From: Psychrobacter sp. APC 3426
GTDB taxonomy: Bacteria > Pseudomonadota > Gammaproteobacteria > Pseudomonadales > Moraxellaceae
Length of the DNA: 64,000 nt
Direction: 5' to 3'
NCBI RefSeq assembly: GCF_030408035.1
Contig: NZ_JASDCF010000004.1
Span: 88,320-152,319 of the forward strand
Both the position numbers and the translations under genes were made by a program. This document shows, piece by piece, positions 16,222 through 27,214 of the stretch. The notes under the pieces were generated by a model. The model did not search any database. It was not told where the DNA came from and saw only the letters and a list, made by a program, of their open reading frames with translations. Within the stretch, counting starts at the first letter, position 1. Each line of letters starts with the position of its first letter.

Positions 16222-19200
16222 TTAATGACCAATGATTTCCTTAAGATGATAGAGCAAGTCGTGCGCTTGTTTGGGTGTTAGGGTATCAGGATTGATGGCG
16301 TTTAACTCATCTTGCAAGCTAAACAGCTGATTTTGTTGTGGAATATCAGTTGTTTTTTGACTGTCTTTATTATAGTCGACACTCGCTACTTGTACTTCAT
16401 TGTCAGGAACCGGCTGCTGTTTATCCGTTAGCGACTTAGCTAATTCATTTTTGTCATCAGTAGATGGTGCTTTATTTGCTTTTAAATTCTCTAATGTTAG
16501 GTTATCTACTAAGTAGCGTTTGGCATCATTCAGCACTTGAGTGGGAATGCCTGCCATTTTTGCCACGTGTAGTCCAAAGCTAGAGCTGGCAGCGCCTTCA
16601 CGTATTTGATGTAGTAGCAGTAGCTGTCCATCGACTTCACTGGCAGCGACATGGACGTTGCGAATGCTCGATGAATTATTTTCGTCACGCTGTACATTGT
16701 TTGGTATATTGTTCGGTGCGCTGCTCTGCGAGTCGTGTGCCAATTGCGTCAGCTCAAAATAATGAGTAGCAAATAATGTCAGGCAGCCAATCTCTACCAA
16801 TCGATTGACACAAGCATGGGCGATTGCCAATCCATCGGTGGTTGCCGTACCGCGTCCAACTTCATCCATCAGCACGAGCGACTTATTCGTTGCTTGATTG
16901 AGGATGTTAGCGGTCTCAATCATCTCCACCATAAAGGTTGATTTACCACCGGCTAAGTCGTCAGCCGAGCCAATACGGGTAAAGATACGGTCAATATCGC
17001 CAATATGAGCGCGCGCTGATGGGACAAAGCTACCGCAATGCGCCAGTAGGACAATCAGCGCAGTCTGACGCATATAGGTCGATTTACCACCCATATTAGG
17101 ACCAGTAATCATTAACAGGCGCTCAGGATTTGCATGGCTACCTAAGGCACAGTCATTGGCAACGAAATGGCTGGTATATTTCGCAGTGGGGCCTTTATTA
17201 GAGATAGTAAAGGCTTTATCAGCATTGACTGGATTTAGAGCGGCTTCAACGACGACATGACGACCTGCTTTGATATCAATACTGGTTTGGCTATCATTTT
17301 TTTCATAGCCGTCCTGTTTTGAGTCATTACTCATAACAGGACGTTGCCAGTGATAAGTTTTCGCAAGCTGCGCCCAGTTACTAAGCACATCTATTTGCGC
17401 GATAGCAGCGCTCAGTTGCTGTAGCTCAGCCAAGTGGCTACCTAATATAGTCAATAGTTCATGATACAGCTGTTTTTCACGAGTTAATGCTAGTGTTTGC
17501 GCGCTTAGGTATTCGGTCTCGACTTCTTTTAGTTCATCCGTGATAAAGCGCTCGCTGCTTTTGAGCGTTTGCCGCCGGATAAAATGCACTGGTGCATTCT
17601 TCGCCTGCATTTTGGGCAGTTCAAAATAAAAGCCGCTGACCTTGTTAAAGCCGACTTTTAAGCTGGGTAGTTGATTGTCCTGACGCGCGCGCTCTACCAT
17701 ATCATCTAAAGTGACTTGGATATTGTCATGTAGATGGGTCAAGCGATCAAACTCTGCATCGTAGCCAGCGGCAAGCATACCGCCATCACGAATATGGGCA
17801 GGCGGCTCGGCGATAATGGCACGCTCAATCAGCTCAGCGACGCACTGCACTGCAGGTAGCTGGGCTGGTAACTGCTGCAGTAACATCGGCAACAGTCCTG
17901 CCTGCTCATGGCTGATACTTGCAGACATGAGTAAGTCGGTCAGTTGCGCGCTACTGGCGATACCATCAGCCAATTTACGCAAGTCACGCGGTTTGGCACT
18001 CATGAGACCGATACGGCTACTGATACGTTCGATATCACCGATGGCATTTAAGGTTTCACGCAAACTATTGACCAGTGAATGACTTTCTACATGCTGCTCA
18101 ATCTGTTTATTTTCGCCAGATTGATTGTCTATCTGCAAAAGACTGGCTATCGCATCTAAGCGCATATTGATACGTGCATGCTGACGCAGGGGGCGTTTCA
18201 TTTGTTGCACAAGTAGGCGGCGACCCATTGGCGTTTGGCAGTGATTCAATACTGATATTAGTGACGTGCCATTGCTGCTGACTGGGGTAAATAGCTCAAG
18301 GTTCTGTTGGCTGTTGGCATCAATGATTAGATAGTCATCGCTGTACTCGACGATAAGCTGGTTAACTTGTGGCACATGGCGCTGTTGGGTTTGCCGTGCA
18401 TAGTGGATGAGCGCCGCGCAGCTGGACTGAGCCAGTGGTGCATCACTGATACCGAGTCCATCGAGTCGTTGCACCTCAAACTGTTGGCAAAGGGTGGCGC
18501 TGGCGTGCTCGCGGTGGAAGTCATTGGCGGCGACTTCGATGATAGGGCAATCGAGGTTTTGCCGTAGCCACAGCAGCCAGTTGGTATCAGTACCGTCAAC
18601 ATTGTTACCAAGCGCTTCGCTAATGATACATTCGCTAGGGGCAAAGCGTGCCAATACGGTGAGCATCTGGGCTTGTAGGTTTTCGATGTCATTATGGCTG
18701 TTATTAGAGCTGGCACTGAGCGTTTGCGTCGTTAATGTTCCAGCAGCTAAGTCCATTTGACTGATGGCAGCTTGCACAGCTTGTTTGCTATTTGATTTAG
18801 GTATCTCGATATCAATGGCGACCACAGTCGGCGTATGATTGGGCGCGATGAGCGCATCATCAGTAATCGTACCGGCGGTAAGGGTTTTGACTACTTCACG
18901 ACGCATGATGCTGCCAGCAGCCGATTTGCTTTTGTCTTTTTTTTGTTTATCGCCCATCGTCGGCGCGTTGGATGTATTATTGGCGTTAGTGGTTGCTGAC
19001 TCATCAATTTGTTCACAGACGACCACGGTCTGACCTGCGGCAATGAGCCGTGCCATATAACTATCCGCTGCATGAAACGGCACACCTGCCATCGCAATGG
19101 TGTTACCTGCTTTATCCGTACCACGGCGGGTGAGCGTGATGTCCAATATTTGCGCGGCACGTTTGGCATCGTCAAAGAACAGCTCATAAAAATCACCCAT

Positions 19201-19350
19201 CCGGTATAGCAGCAGCGCTTGTGGATAGTTGGCTTTCATGGTTAGATATTGCACCATCATCGGCGTATGGTCTGCCAAGTGATAAATAGCATCGCCTATG
19301 GTTAATGGTTCAGTTGAATGAGGGTTTTGAGCGGACGGCTTAACGGTCAT
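16222..19350 (-). CDS. mutS: DNA mismatch repair protein MutS
   Basis: MutS recognises mismatches and, with MutL, starts strand-directed repair. Seen from the N-terminus: the mismatch-binding Phe-X-Glu in GDFYELF near residue 54, connector and lever domains, Walker [10 protein letters not shown] near residue 750, Walker B in [11 protein letters not shown], and the C-terminal dimerisation tail. At 1042 residues it is nearly 200 longer than E. coli MutS. The extra length comes from polar insertions: an Asn/Lys/Ser-rich one around residues 118-150, others in the connector and ATPase domains, and an extended linker before the last helices. The ATG at 19350 has AAGAGA upstream. It is divergent from secA. 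Confidence 0.97.
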   Translation of the reverse strand: MTVKPSAQNPHSTEPLTIGDAIYHLADHTPMMVQYLTMKANYPQALLLYRMGDFYELFFDDAKRAAQILDITLTRRGTDKAGNTIAMAGVPFHAADSYMARLIAAGQTVVVCEQIDESATTNANNTSNAPTMGDKQKKDKSKSAAGSIMRREVVKTLTAGTITDDALIAPNHTPTVVAIDIEIPKSNSKQAVQAAISQMDLAAGTLTTQTLSASSNNSHNDIENLQAQMLTVLARFAPSECIISEALGNNVDGTDTNWLLWLRQNLDCPIIEVAANDFHREHASATLCQQFEVQRLDGLGISDAPLAQSSCAALIHYARQTQQRHVPQVNQLIVEYSDDYLIIDANSQQNLELFTPVSSNGTSLISVLNHCQTPMGRRLLVQQMKRPLRQHARINMRLDAIASLLQIDNQSGENKQIEQHVESHSLVNSLRETLNAIGDIERISSRIGLMSAKPRDLRKLADGIASSAQLTDLLMSASISHEQAGLLPMLLQQLPAQLPAVQCVAELIERAIIAEPPAHIRDGGMLAAGYDAEFDRLTHLHDNIQVTLDDMVERARQDNQLPSLKVGFNKVSGFYFELPKMQAKNAPVHFIRRQTLKSSERFITDELKEVETEYLSAQTLALTREKQLYHELLTILGSHLAELQQLSAAIAQIDVLSNWAQLAKTYHWQRPVMSNDSKQDGYEKNDSQTSIDIKAGRHVVVEAALNPVNADKAFTISNKGPTAKYTSHFVANDCALGSHANPERLLMITGPNMGGKSTYMRQTALIVLLAHCGSFVPSARAHIGDIDRIFTRIGSADDLAGGKSTFMVEMIETANILNQATNKSLVLMDEVGRGTATTDGLAIAHACVNRLVEIGCLTLFATHYFELTQLAHDSQSSAPNNIPNNVQRDENNSSSIRNVHVAASEVDGQLLLLHQIREGAASSSFGLHVAKMAGIPTQVLNDAKRYLVDNLTLENLKANKAPSTDDKNELAKSLTDKQQPVPDNEVQVASVDYNKDSQKTTDIPQQNQLFSLQDELNAINPDTLTPKQAHDLLYHLKEIIGH

Positions 19351-19740
19351 GCAGAGTCTCTTATAATGCTTAAATGGGTTTACTTGAGGTAGTCGCTTGT
19401 TTTTAGAAGAATAAATAATAGATGAGCGTTGGTAGATTGTCTTTTGAGTTTTACAGATAAAAAGCTTGAAAGATTAAGACTATAAGCGCTATTTTAGCAC
19501 GTCCTGCTCGGTTTTTACGTCGGCAAATATCTGCTCGCTGCCCTTGTATCCATCAGCGTCATAACCATATATAATGACGGCACACTTAATTGGGCGATAC
19601 TTAGTTAAGTACTTAGTGTTAGCTAAATACTTAGTCAGGTGAGTGCTGAGTCGGATGATGACAATGCGTCAAATAAGGCGTCACGCTAAGCATTGGCTAA
19701 TGCACGCTAATTATCGAATATTTCCATAGGTCAAAAAATT
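19351..19740. other. mutS-secA divergent intergenic region
   Basis: 390 bp that must hold promoters for both genes. On the plus strand TATAAT at 19570-19575 is a candidate -10, but I see no well-spaced -35. TACTTAGT occurs three times at 19598, 19610 and 19628. No secM-like frame precedes secA. Confidence 0.5.
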
Positions 19741-22548
19741 ATGTTATCAAAGATTATAGGCAGTGTGGTTGGCACCAAAAATGACCGCGAATTAAAACGC
19801 ATGCGTAAAGTGGTCAGCAAAATCAACGCACAAGAGGCTGAAATACAAGCCCTGTCTGATGAGCAATTACAACAAAAAACTGAAGAGTTTAAAGCACGGC
19901 ATCAAAACGGCGAAAGCTTAGATGCGCTATTGCCAGAGGCGTTTGCGGTCTGCCGCGAGGCATCACTGCGTGTCAATGGCATGCGTCACTACGATGTGCA
20001 GCTGATCGGTGGTATCACCTTGCACGAAGGCAAAATCGCTGAGATGAAAACCGGTGAAGGTAAAACCCTAATGGGTACCTTGGCGATGTATCTCAATGCG
20101 ATCAGTGGCAAAGGCGTCCATTTGGTGACGGTCAACGATTATTTGGCGGCGCGTGATGCTGAATTGAACCGTCCATTGTTTGGTTTTTTGGGCATGACGG
20201 TTGGCGTAATTTACTCGCAGCAGCCACCACAAGAAAAAATCGACGCTTATCAAGCAGATATCACTTACGGTACCAACAACGAATACGGCTTTGATTATCT
20301 GCGCGATAATATGGTCTTTAGCCTCGCTGAGAAAAAACAACGCCCGCTGAACTTCTGTATCATCGATGAAATTGACTCTATCTTGATTGACGAGGCTCGT
20401 ACGCCGTTGATTATCTCGGGTCAGGCCGAAGACTCCTCGCGTATGTATGCGCTGATTAATACCATTATTCCGGTGCTAATTCGTTCGAAAGACGAAGAAG
20501 CCAATAAGAACAACGAAGAAGAAGATTTTTGGATTGATGAGAAAAACCGTCAAATCGAGATTAGCGAAAAAGGCTATGAAAAAATCGAGCGCTTCTTAAT
20601 CGAAGTGGGCGAGCTGGGTGAAAATGAAAGCTTATATAGCCCAAGCCGTTTGCCATTATTGGCGCACGTACAAGCTGCTATTCGTGCTCACCATGTGTTT
20701 GTCAAAAACGTGCATTACATTGTCGATGAAGGCGAAGTGGTCATCGTTGATGAAAACACGGGTCGTACCATGCCGGGTCGCCGCTGGTCAGAAGGTCTGC
20801 ATCAAGCGGTAGAAGCCAAAGAAAATGTCGAGATTCAAGCAGAGAACCAAACGCTGGCAACCACCACATTCCAGAACTACTTCCGTCTGTATGACAAGCT
20901 ATCTGGCATGACCGGTACGGCAGATACCGAAGCAGCAGAATTTAAATCAACGTATGACTTAGATGTCATCGTGATTCCAACGCATGAGCCGATTGCTCGT
21001 ATCGATATGGATGACCAGATTTTCTTAACCAAGTTGGGCAAATACAAAGGCATCATCCGCGAGATTAAAGAAATTCAAGCCAAGGGCGCGCCAGTACTGG
21101 TTGGTACGGCAACGATTGAAGCCAGTGAAGAATTGTCTTATTTGCTTGACCAAGAAGGCGTTAAGCATAACGTCCTAAACGCCAAGCAGCATGAGCGAGA
21201 AGCAGAAATTATCGCTCAGGCGGGTAGTCCAAAATCTGTCACGATTGCCACCAACATGGCGGGTCGTGGTACCGATATTATCCTTGGTGGTAACTGGCAG
21301 TCGTTTATCGAAGATATTGATGCCGTCAGTCCAGAGGAGATGCAGCATCTAAAAGACCAATGGCAAGTCAAGCATGACCAAGTGGTTGCCGCAGGCGGTC
21401 TACATATTATTGGTTCTGAGCGTCACGAGTCACGCCGTATCGATAACCAGTTACGTGGTCGTGCGGGTCGTCAAGGTGACCCTGGTATGTCGCGTTTCTT
21501 CTTATCGCTCGAAGATGACTTGATGCGTATCTTCGCAGGCGATCGCGTGGTCAATATGATGCGCGCCATGGGTCTAAAAGAAGACGAAGCCATTGAGCAT
21601 AAGATGGTGTCCAAATCGATTGAAAACGCGCAGGGTAAAGTTGAAAGCCGCGATTTTGATGCCCGTAAAAACCTATTGAAATACGATGACGTCGCCAATG
21701 AGCAGCGTAAAGTTATCTATGGTCAGCGCGATGACTTGCTGGCAGAGATGGACTTGCTAGAAGCGCTCGAAGTCATGCATCATGAAGTTTATAACGCCAT
21801 GATTAGCCAGTTCATTCCGCCAGGCTCTATCGATGACCAATGGAATATCGATGGTCTAGAGGATGAGCTAGAGGAAGAATTTAGAATCTCGATGCCAATC
21901 AACGACTGGCTAGATGAAGATCGCCGCTTAGATGAAGAAGGCTTGCGTGAAAAAATTATCCAAACGGCTTTAGATCGTTATCATGCTCGTCGTGAGCAGA
22001 TGGGTGAAAAAGATGCGGCTCAGCTTGAGCGTCACTTTATGCTACAAAGTCTAGATAAGCACTGGAAAGAGCATTTGACGCAGATGGATCAGCTACGCAA
22101 AGGCATTCATTTACGTGGTTATGCGCAAAAGAACCCTGAGCAAGAATATAAGCGTGAATCATTTGAATTGTTCCAAATGATGTTGGGCGCGATTAAGTCT
22201 GAGACAGTACAAGACTTATCACGTGTGCATATTCCGACCAAAGAAGAGCTAGAAGCACTAGAAGCTCAGCAGCGCGAAAATGCGGCTCATATGCAAATGC
22301 AGTTCGAGCATGATGATGTTGATAATTTAGACAGTAATGTCAATAGACCTGCTGCCCAGTCGCAAGCACAGAGCCGCAACCTTGCTGGCGGTGCTGCAGT
22401 AGCTGGTATGGCTGCAGGCGCGGCTAGCGGTAGCAATAAAGCCATCGGTGATGAACCAAATCCGTATGCTGGTATGACCATCAGCCGTAACGCACCGTGT
22501 CCTTGTGGTTCAGGCCTCAAATACAAACAATGTCATGGCAAGATTTAA
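19741..22548 (+). CDS. secA: Preprotein translocase ATPase SecA
   Basis: SecA drives post-translational export of proteins through SecYEG. The 935 residues contain Walker A (MKTGEGKT, near residue 105), the DEAD-like [15 protein letters not shown], the preprotein cross-linking region, [13 protein letters not shown], the [13 protein letters not shown] motif and the C-terminal zinc-binding [14 protein letters not shown]. The Gly/Ala-rich linker before the zinc domain is ordinary. The ATG at 19741 has a weak AGGT upstream. It stands alone, without secM, followed by a clear terminator. Confidence 0.98.
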   Translation: MLSKIIGSVVGTKNDRELKRMRKVVSKINAQEAEIQALSDEQLQQKTEEFKARHQNGESLDALLPEAFAVCREASLRVNGMRHYDVQLIGGITLHEGKIAEMKTGEGKTLMGTLAMYLNAISGKGVHLVTVNDYLAARDAELNRPLFGFLGMTVGVIYSQQPPQEKIDAYQADITYGTNNEYGFDYLRDNMVFSLAEKKQRPLNFCIIDEIDSILIDEARTPLIISGQAEDSSRMYALINTIIPVLIRSKDEEANKNNEEEDFWIDEKNRQIEISEKGYEKIERFLIEVGELGENESLYSPSRLPLLAHVQAAIRAHHVFVKNVHYIVDEGEVVIVDENTGRTMPGRRWSEGLHQAVEAKENVEIQAENQTLATTTFQNYFRLYDKLSGMTGTADTEAAEFKSTYDLDVIVIPTHEPIARIDMDDQIFLTKLGKYKGIIREIKEIQAKGAPVLVGTATIEASEELSYLLDQEGVKHNVLNAKQHEREAEIIAQAGSPKSVTIATNMAGRGTDIILGGNWQSFIEDIDAVSPEEMQHLKDQWQVKHDQVVAAGGLHIIGSERHESRRIDNQLRGRAGRQGDPGMSRFFLSLEDDLMRIFAGDRVVNMMRAMGLKEDEAIEHKMVSKSIENAQGKVESRDFDARKNLLKYDDVANEQRKVIYGQRDDLLAEMDLLEALEVMHHEVYNAMISQFIPPGSIDDQWNIDGLEDELEEEFRISMPINDWLDEDRRLDEEGLREKIIQTALDRYHARREQMGEKDAAQLERHFMLQSLDKHWKEHLTQMDQLRKGIHLRGYAQKNPEQEYKRESFELFQMMLGAIKSETVQDLSRVHIPTKEELEALEAQQRENAAHMQMQFEHDDVDNLDSNVNRPAAQSQAQSRNLAGGAAVAGMAAGAASGSNKAIGDEPNPYAGMTISRNAPCPCGSGLKYKQCHGKI

Positions 22549-22586
22549 CTATTAATCTAATGATGTAGCTGTAGCCGCTGTACATG

Positions 22587-22621
22587 AAAGCCCTTATCTT
22601 ATTTAGATAGGGGCTTTTTTT
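22587..22621 (+). terminator. Terminator of secA
   Basis: An AAAGCCC...TTATCT arm pairs with AGATA...GGGGCTTT and ends in seven T. It lies about 40 bp after the secA stop. Confidence 0.85.
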
Positions 22622-22774
22622 GTCATAGCGTTTTGACCCATGTAGATTACGGTCGATTGAGTAGAGGGAATAGCCTAAAGACAGGCGCCTTTGTATTGAT
22701 TGCTTACAAATTCCACATAGGCGTGAATTTATGGACACGCTATAGTGTTTAGCATATTTATTTGGGAGAGTGTT

Positions 22775-23308
22775 ATGAGTTTAGCATCATTAAAACAGCT
22801 ACGTACTTCCGTAGCATTGACCAGTTTATTGGCTGGCATCCTTACGATTAGCGGCTGTCAGCAACAATCTGACACTGAGGCGGCGATGGAGGACGGTGTT
22901 CATACGGAAGAGTCAGTACCAATGTCAGCTGAACCTGCTGAGCCTAATGATGTGGTCGTCGATACTGAAGACGCATCATTAAGTGAAGTAGAGGACGACA
23001 CGGTTGCTGCCGTCAACAGCGGTGTCAATCAAATCTCTTATCTATGCTCGCCCGCCCTAAAAATCGAAGCAACTTATAAAGAAGACGCCAATCAAGTGGT
23101 TATCGCTACGGATACGGGTACCGTGACCTTGAATCAAACCAATGAGGGTAGCAATCCTGAAGTGTTTGAAGTCGCGACAGCTATCGATGGTGGTGAAGGC
23201 TTTACTCAGTGGCGCGTGGCTAATGAAGAGCGTGATACTGGTGTTATGCGTACAGCGGGTACCGATGAAAATGATGTAAATACCTTTGAATGTAATAAGG
23301 CTTCATAA
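22775..23308 (+). CDS. Lipoprotein with MliC-like C-terminal domain
   Basis: A predicted lipoprotein of 177 residues. The signal peptide ends in the lipobox ISGC, followed by a Gln/acidic linker of about 60 residues and a compact C-terminal domain. That domain begins with ISYLCS and ends with a Cys in NTFECN. A first Cys after Tyr, a central beta pattern and a late Cys recall MliC/PliC lysozyme inhibitors, but the usual SASG-type motif is not obvious. The start at 22775 is set by GGGAGAG upstream. A longer frame from 22745 lacks support. The family call is tentative; the lipoprotein call is firm. Confidence 0.75.
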   Translation: MSLASLKQLRTSVALTSLLAGILTISGCQQQSDTEAAMEDGVHTEESVPMSAEPAEPNDVVVDTEDASLSEVEDDTVAAVNSGVNQISYLCSPALKIEATYKEDANQVVIATDTGTVTLNQTNEGSNPEVFEVATAIDGGEGFTQWRVANEERDTGVMRTAGTDENDVNTFECNKAS

Positions 23309-23336
23309 GCAGTATGAAATAACTATCTTGCACTAT

Positions 23337-23369
23337 AAAAAAGCAACGCTATCTCAGCGTTGCTTTTTT
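23337..23369 (+). terminator. Terminator of the MliC-like lipoprotein gene
   Basis: AAAAAGCAACGCT pairs with AGCGTTGCTTTTTT across a five-base loop, 29 bp after the stop. Confidence 0.9.
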
Positions 23370-23397
23370 ACATCTAGGTCCAAGGAATTAGTTCACT

Positions 23398-23535
23398 TAT
23401 AGTCAGTGAAAAGTAATATCGATACATCACGTCCTACTGATATCAACTTTTCTTGCTTGCTGTGCCTGCGCAGACATAGGTTACAAAAAATTGGTATCAG
23501 CAATACCGTAGCGTTTTTAGGATATTTTGACTATA
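23398..23535 (-). repeat. 138-bp palindromic MITE-like element, copy 1
   Basis: It is bounded by TATAGTCA and TGACTATA and matches, in inverse orientation, the elements at 29936 and 56061. This copy is diverged: the inner palindrome arms have point differences (TGATATCAACTTTT against AAAAATTGGTATCA). It has no transposase. It lies between a terminator and the end of the convergent DUF2382 gene. Confidence 0.85.
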
Positions 23536-23598
23536 GTTTACGACATCAGCCAAGTACTTTTCTTCTTAGATACTGTCTCTTACCAGTCTTGCTCATAG

Positions 23599-24207
23599 TT
23601 ATTTTTCATGGGCAGTACGGTCTTCGTGCGCCAAAAACCCTTCCTCGTTGACATCCAGTTCTTCATGCTTGAGCTCTACTTGGATAGTATCGGTATGCGT
23701 ATGCGTGGTTTTATTGACTTCTATTTCTTGAATAGCATAGGTTTCTTTGGTGATAGTAGCGACTTGGCGAGATAACACGATTTCGATAGGAGCATCGCCA
23801 ACCGCAATTTGCTTACCATTGACGGTGACCACTGCTTTACTGTCTAATGATGGCTCTACGTGGCGCAAGATATCCTTTTCATCATAGTTGCCAGACAGCA
23901 GGTCTTGACTCTCGGCATCATGATATTCGGTGCGAACGGTAATATATTCTTCTACCAACTCAATAGGCACTTCAATGATTTTGGTACGAGAATGCTTAGT
24001 GACCGTTACCTTGCCAACATCTAGACGTTCCTTATTAACGACAGGACGCTCTTCTAATAACTCTAAGTGTCCAACGTTATGATTTTTATTTGCGATATCG
24101 TCATTTTGGTTGAGTAGGGTATTTTGGTCGTTTGCTGTGGCTTGCTGGTTGTTTAAGTTATTTTGCTGAATGCCATCTTTATGAAGGTTGTCATTATCGG
24201 TATTCAT
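23599..24207 (-). CDS. DUF2382 (YsnF/AvaK-type) protein
   Basis: A 202-residue acidic, hydrophilic protein with DUF2382 features: a first LELLEERPVVNKERLDVGKV block at about residue 48, a second beta-rich block with the pattern VATITKETYAIQEIEVNKT at about residue 150, and a Lys/Glu-rich tail. Proteins of this type are often stress-associated (YsnF in Bacillus), but no biochemical function is established that I can state. It lacks the PRC-barrel found in its upstream paralogue at 24575. AAGGACAT precedes the ATG. Confidence 0.8.
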   Translation of the reverse strand: MNTDNDNLHKDGIQQNNLNNQQATANDQNTLLNQNDDIANKNHNVGHLELLEERPVVNKERLDVGKVTVTKHSRTKIIEVPIELVEEYITVRTEYHDAESQDLLSGNYDEKDILRHVEPSLDSKAVVTVNGKQIAVGDAPIEIVLSRQVATITKETYAIQEIEVNKTTHTHTDTIQVELKHEELDVNEEGFLAHEDRTAHEK

Positions 24208-24442
24208 TATTATGTCCTTATAGTTGTAAAGTGCTGATTATGTAAAATACTGCTATATCGTAAAAGACTTATTAAAACGTATGGTTTATAAAAAAAATCA
24301 TTTATAAAATGATTAAAAGCTATCTTTGCAAGTGTTAGTTACTAGGCTAATCATGTTAGCTGCTAATAGTATTAAATGTGAACAAAACCAGATATCAATT
24401 ATCAACGAATGTACTCAGTTAATGTGTCTAACTTTAATAAGC
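24208..24442. other. Intergenic, promoter region of the 202-aa DUF2382 gene
   Basis: AT-rich with no gene seen. Together with the adjacent terminator it makes up the 367-bp gap between the two DUF2382 genes. Confidence 0.5.
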
Positions 24443-24473
24443 AAAAAAAGACCAGAGACATGCTCTGGCCTTA
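24443..24473 (-). terminator. Terminator of the PRC-barrel/DUF2382 gene
   Basis: Read on the minus strand, a GGCCAGAG/CTCTGGTC hairpin is followed by a run of seven T. It lies about 100 bp after the stop. Confidence 0.8.
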
Positions 24474-24574
24474 ATTCGCTAAGTAAAACCACTTAGCTGC
24501 TTATCACTATCACATTATGTATGACATTATTATTTAGTTCCAATAACAGTCAGACGATATGATGGTTCAGCGTA

Positions 24575-25423
24575 TTACATACCACGAGCGCGGCGTACGT
24601 CTTCTGCAGTAATGCCATCACGGTCAACGATATTGCCTTCACGGTCTACAACGTTACCATCACGGTCAATGTCTAGCTCTTCACGCTGAATAGTCTCAAC
24701 GATGGTCTCCGTATGACGCTCAGTCGTCTTACCTACGTTTACTTCTTCTGTGACATAGGTTTCTTTACCAACGCGAGCACGTTCTGCTTCTAGCTCAACC
24801 TCAACAGTTTCGTTACCTGTTACATCACCGATGCGACGATCTGTTGGGCGATCTACATTGGTACGCTGAATATTAGCGTGCTCTTCTTCTAGCTCTACAT
24901 CGACATTACGCTCTTCTGTAACGACATGCTTACCGACTTTTACCAGACCTGCTACGATACGGTCTTTATTAACGGTCAGACGCTCTTCTAATAGCTCTAA
25001 CGTATTTGGTGCATCATAAGCGTGGTCTGCAACTTCCATGCGCTCTTCAGCAGGGATAGTATCAGCAGTAAATGCTTGACGATCTTTCTCATACTGCTCT
25101 TTATAGCTGTACTGATAGTCATGGTCGTATACTTCCATCGCTTCGACTTGTGCTTGTGTTAAGCTATCAAAGAATACGTCATCACCGACAATACGTGCCA
25201 AACCTGCTGGTACCAATACTTCTTTTGAGCTGAACCAACCGCCTGCGTCGACGATTAAATAACGAATGCGACCAGTGGTGTCTTCCACTAAAGCACCATC
25301 GATTTTACCGATTTTTTCTTCATTGACACCATAAGCAGTTTTACCTGTTGGGTCATAATAGTCATCACCAATTAGGTCACGGTGAGTGGCTTGGATATCT
25401 TTTAAACGAATTAGTTGGCTCAT
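24575..25423 (-). CDS. PRC-barrel and DUF2382 domain protein
   Basis: A 282-residue soluble, highly charged protein. Residues 1-100 resemble a PRC-barrel (IRYLIVDAGGWFSSKEVLVP). From about residue 130 comes DUF2382, with NTLELLEERLTVNKDRIVAGLV and a second repeat block (ETYVTEEVNVGKTTERHTETI). The tail repeats the motif DRxGNxVDRxGN. PRC-barrel/DUF2382 proteins are common in stress-resistant bacteria, but their role is not settled. GGAAGAT precedes the ATG. The smaller paralogue at 23599 lies downstream on the same strand with a terminator between them, so they are probably separate units. Confidence 0.85.
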   Translation of the reverse strand: MSQLIRLKDIQATHRDLIGDDYYDPTGKTAYGVNEEKIGKIDGALVEDTTGRIRYLIVDAGGWFSSKEVLVPAGLARIVGDDVFFDSLTQAQVEAMEVYDHDYQYSYKEQYEKDRQAFTADTIPAEERMEVADHAYDAPNTLELLEERLTVNKDRIVAGLVKVGKHVVTEERNVDVELEEEHANIQRTNVDRPTDRRIGDVTGNETVEVELEAERARVGKETYVTEEVNVGKTTERHTETIVETIQREELDIDRDGNVVDREGNIVDRDGITAEDVRRARGM

Positions 25424-25793
25424 TATTATCTTCCTTTTTTATGAGTTAATTATTAATTTTTTTTAACGATTTTAATGTAATAAAATCTTCAGTGACCCGA
25501 AGAGTTTTTTTAGAATTTTTCGAAACTTAGTTCAAAGAAACTTTTATTTAAAGCTAATTAAAAAAGTAACCTGAATTTAAAAATAAGTAGCAAGCCATGT
25601 GAGTAGCCTCTACCTCAACTTGTAATTATCGTAGCATCATGATTTTCGATGAGATATATGAGCAAGGTAGCAAAGTGTGCGCTTGAAGTAATTGCGTGTA
25701 ATAGGCTGTAAGTGGCATAACATAGTGGGGGGTATAAGTTAACGCGAGTTTACAGAGTGCAATATTGTGAACTAATTGAGAAGTGGTGGACAC
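25424..25793. other. Intergenic region upstream of the PRC-barrel gene
   Basis: 370 bp, T/A-rich near the gene. No credible frame or clear regulatory site seen. Confidence 0.5.
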
Positions 25794-25830
25794 AAAAAGA
25801 CCGCATGACGATGAGCGATGCGGTCTTTTA
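25794..25830 (-). terminator. Terminator of the thiolase gene
   Basis: AAAAAGACCGCAT pairs with ATGCGGTCTTTT, 87 bp beyond the thiolase stop. The A-run serves as the T-run on the minus strand. Confidence 0.85.
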
Positions 25831-25916
25831 ATATCAAGAAAGTAGCAAATAACTTAGAACCATAATGGTTAATATCAAAGTTCAACAATTAATTGAGGGC
25901 ATGCCTTAATTAAGTA

Positions 25917-27098
25917 TTAAGCAAGCTCAATGGCAACAGCAACGGCTTCGCCACCACCAATACATAAGGTTGCAACGCCTTTTTTGCCGCCAGTACGTTT
26001 TAGCGAGTTGATTAGGGTGACTAAAATACGGGCACCTGAACAACCAACTGGGTGACCGAGAGCACAAGCGCCGCCTTCGACGTTTACTTTAGCATGATCA
26101 ATGTTCAGCTCATCCATCGCAGCCATCGTTACCATCGCAAAGGCTTCGTTGATTTCCCATAGGTCAACATCAGCAATCGACCAACCAGCATTGTCCAATA
26201 CTTTTTCAATTGCACCGATTGGCGCGATGGTGAATTCGCTTGGATGACGTGAATTAGAGGCAGACGCTACGATGCGCGCTTGATAACCTAAGCCCTCAGC
26301 TTTGGCTTGTGACTCTTTCATCATCACAACCGCAGCAGCGCCGTCTGAGATTGAGCTGGCGTTTGCCGCGGTAATGGTACCTTCTTTTGCAAAGGCAGGA
26401 CGCAGAGTAGGGATGCGCTCAGCATTTGCAAGTGCTGGCTGCTCATCGGTATCAACAGTTTGCTCGCCTTTACGGGTCTTAAACGTGACTGGCTCAATCT
26501 CATCTTTGAAGTGATCATCTTTGATAGCAGTGAGCGCACGGTTCAATGACTCGATAGCAAAATCATCCATTTGCTCACGGGTATAGCCTTTTTCATCAGC
26601 CATCTCTTGTGCAAACATGCCCATCAGCTTACCAGTTTCAGCATCTTCTAGACCGTCTAGGAACATATGGTCTTTGACTTCTTTATGCCCCATACGATAG
26701 CCGCCACGTGAGCCTGGCATGATATAAGGTGCATTGGTCATTGATTCCATGCCGCCTGCGACTGCAACGTTGAAGCTACCGGCTTTGATACCGTCATGAG
26801 CCTGCATCACTGCTTTTAGACCTGAGCCGCAAAGCTTGTTAATAGTGACAGCGTCAGTTGCGTCGTTCAATCCTGCATTACGCATAGCCTGACGTGCAGG
26901 ACCTTGACCCAAGCCTGCGGTCAAAATACAACCCATAATGACTTCATCAATGCTATCGACATTGACGCCTGAGCGTTCGACAGCGGCTTTAATAGCAGCG
27001 CCACCAAGTTCAGTGGCGCTCATGTCTTTCAATGAACCTTGGAAACCACCCATTGGAGTACGGGCGCCGTTTAAAATTACAATTGCATCATTTGACAT
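25917..27098 (-). CDS. Acetyl-CoA C-acetyltransferase (thiolase)
   Basis: A biosynthetic or degradative thiolase that interconverts two acetyl-CoA and acetoacetyl-CoA. All active-site motifs are present: the nucleophilic Cys in NKLCGSGLKAV (near residue 89), His in ALGHPVGCSGAR (near 350) and the acid/base Cys in TLCIGGGE (near 380). The 393-residue length is standard. The match is to the AtoB/PhaA group; the sequence alone does not say whether it feeds polyhydroxybutyrate, acetoacetate use or the mevalonate-like route. No phaB or phaC is nearby. It stands downstream of hom, where thrC is found in Pseudomonas. Confidence 0.93.
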   Translation of the reverse strand: MSNDAIVILNGARTPMGGFQGSLKDMSATELGGAAIKAAVERSGVNVDSIDEVIMGCILTAGLGQGPARQAMRNAGLNDATDAVTINKLCGSGLKAVMQAHDGIKAGSFNVAVAGGMESMTNAPYIMPGSRGGYRMGHKEVKDHMFLDGLEDAETGKLMGMFAQEMADEKGYTREQMDDFAIESLNRALTAIKDDHFKDEIEPVTFKTRKGEQTVDTDEQPALANAERIPTLRPAFAKEGTITAANASSISDGAAAVVMMKESQAKAEGLGYQARIVASASNSRHPSEFTIAPIGAIEKVLDNAGWSIADVDLWEINEAFAMVTMAAMDELNIDHAKVNVEGGACALGHPVGCSGARILVTLINSLKRTGGKKGVATLCIGGGEAVAVAIELA

Positions 27099-27214
27099 CG
27101 TTATTATTCCTTTTTACGTATTTTAAATGGGACGGTTTTACTTAAAACTTAAATAAGAATGTATGACTCACATTACAAGCAACCGCTGATTGGCTAACTG
27201 CCAGTGAACTTAGA

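Noticed and set aside
18494..19209. Plus-strand frames inside mutS
   Set aside because: Antisense to conserved MutS sequence, with no domain and no ribosome-binding site of note.
23406..23651. 81-codon frame starting inside repeat copy 1, similar to an 86-codon frame in copy 2 (29805-30065)
   Set aside because: The shared peptide arises because both frames cross the same 138-bp repeat. The similarity ends at the repeat edge and copy 3 breaks the frame.
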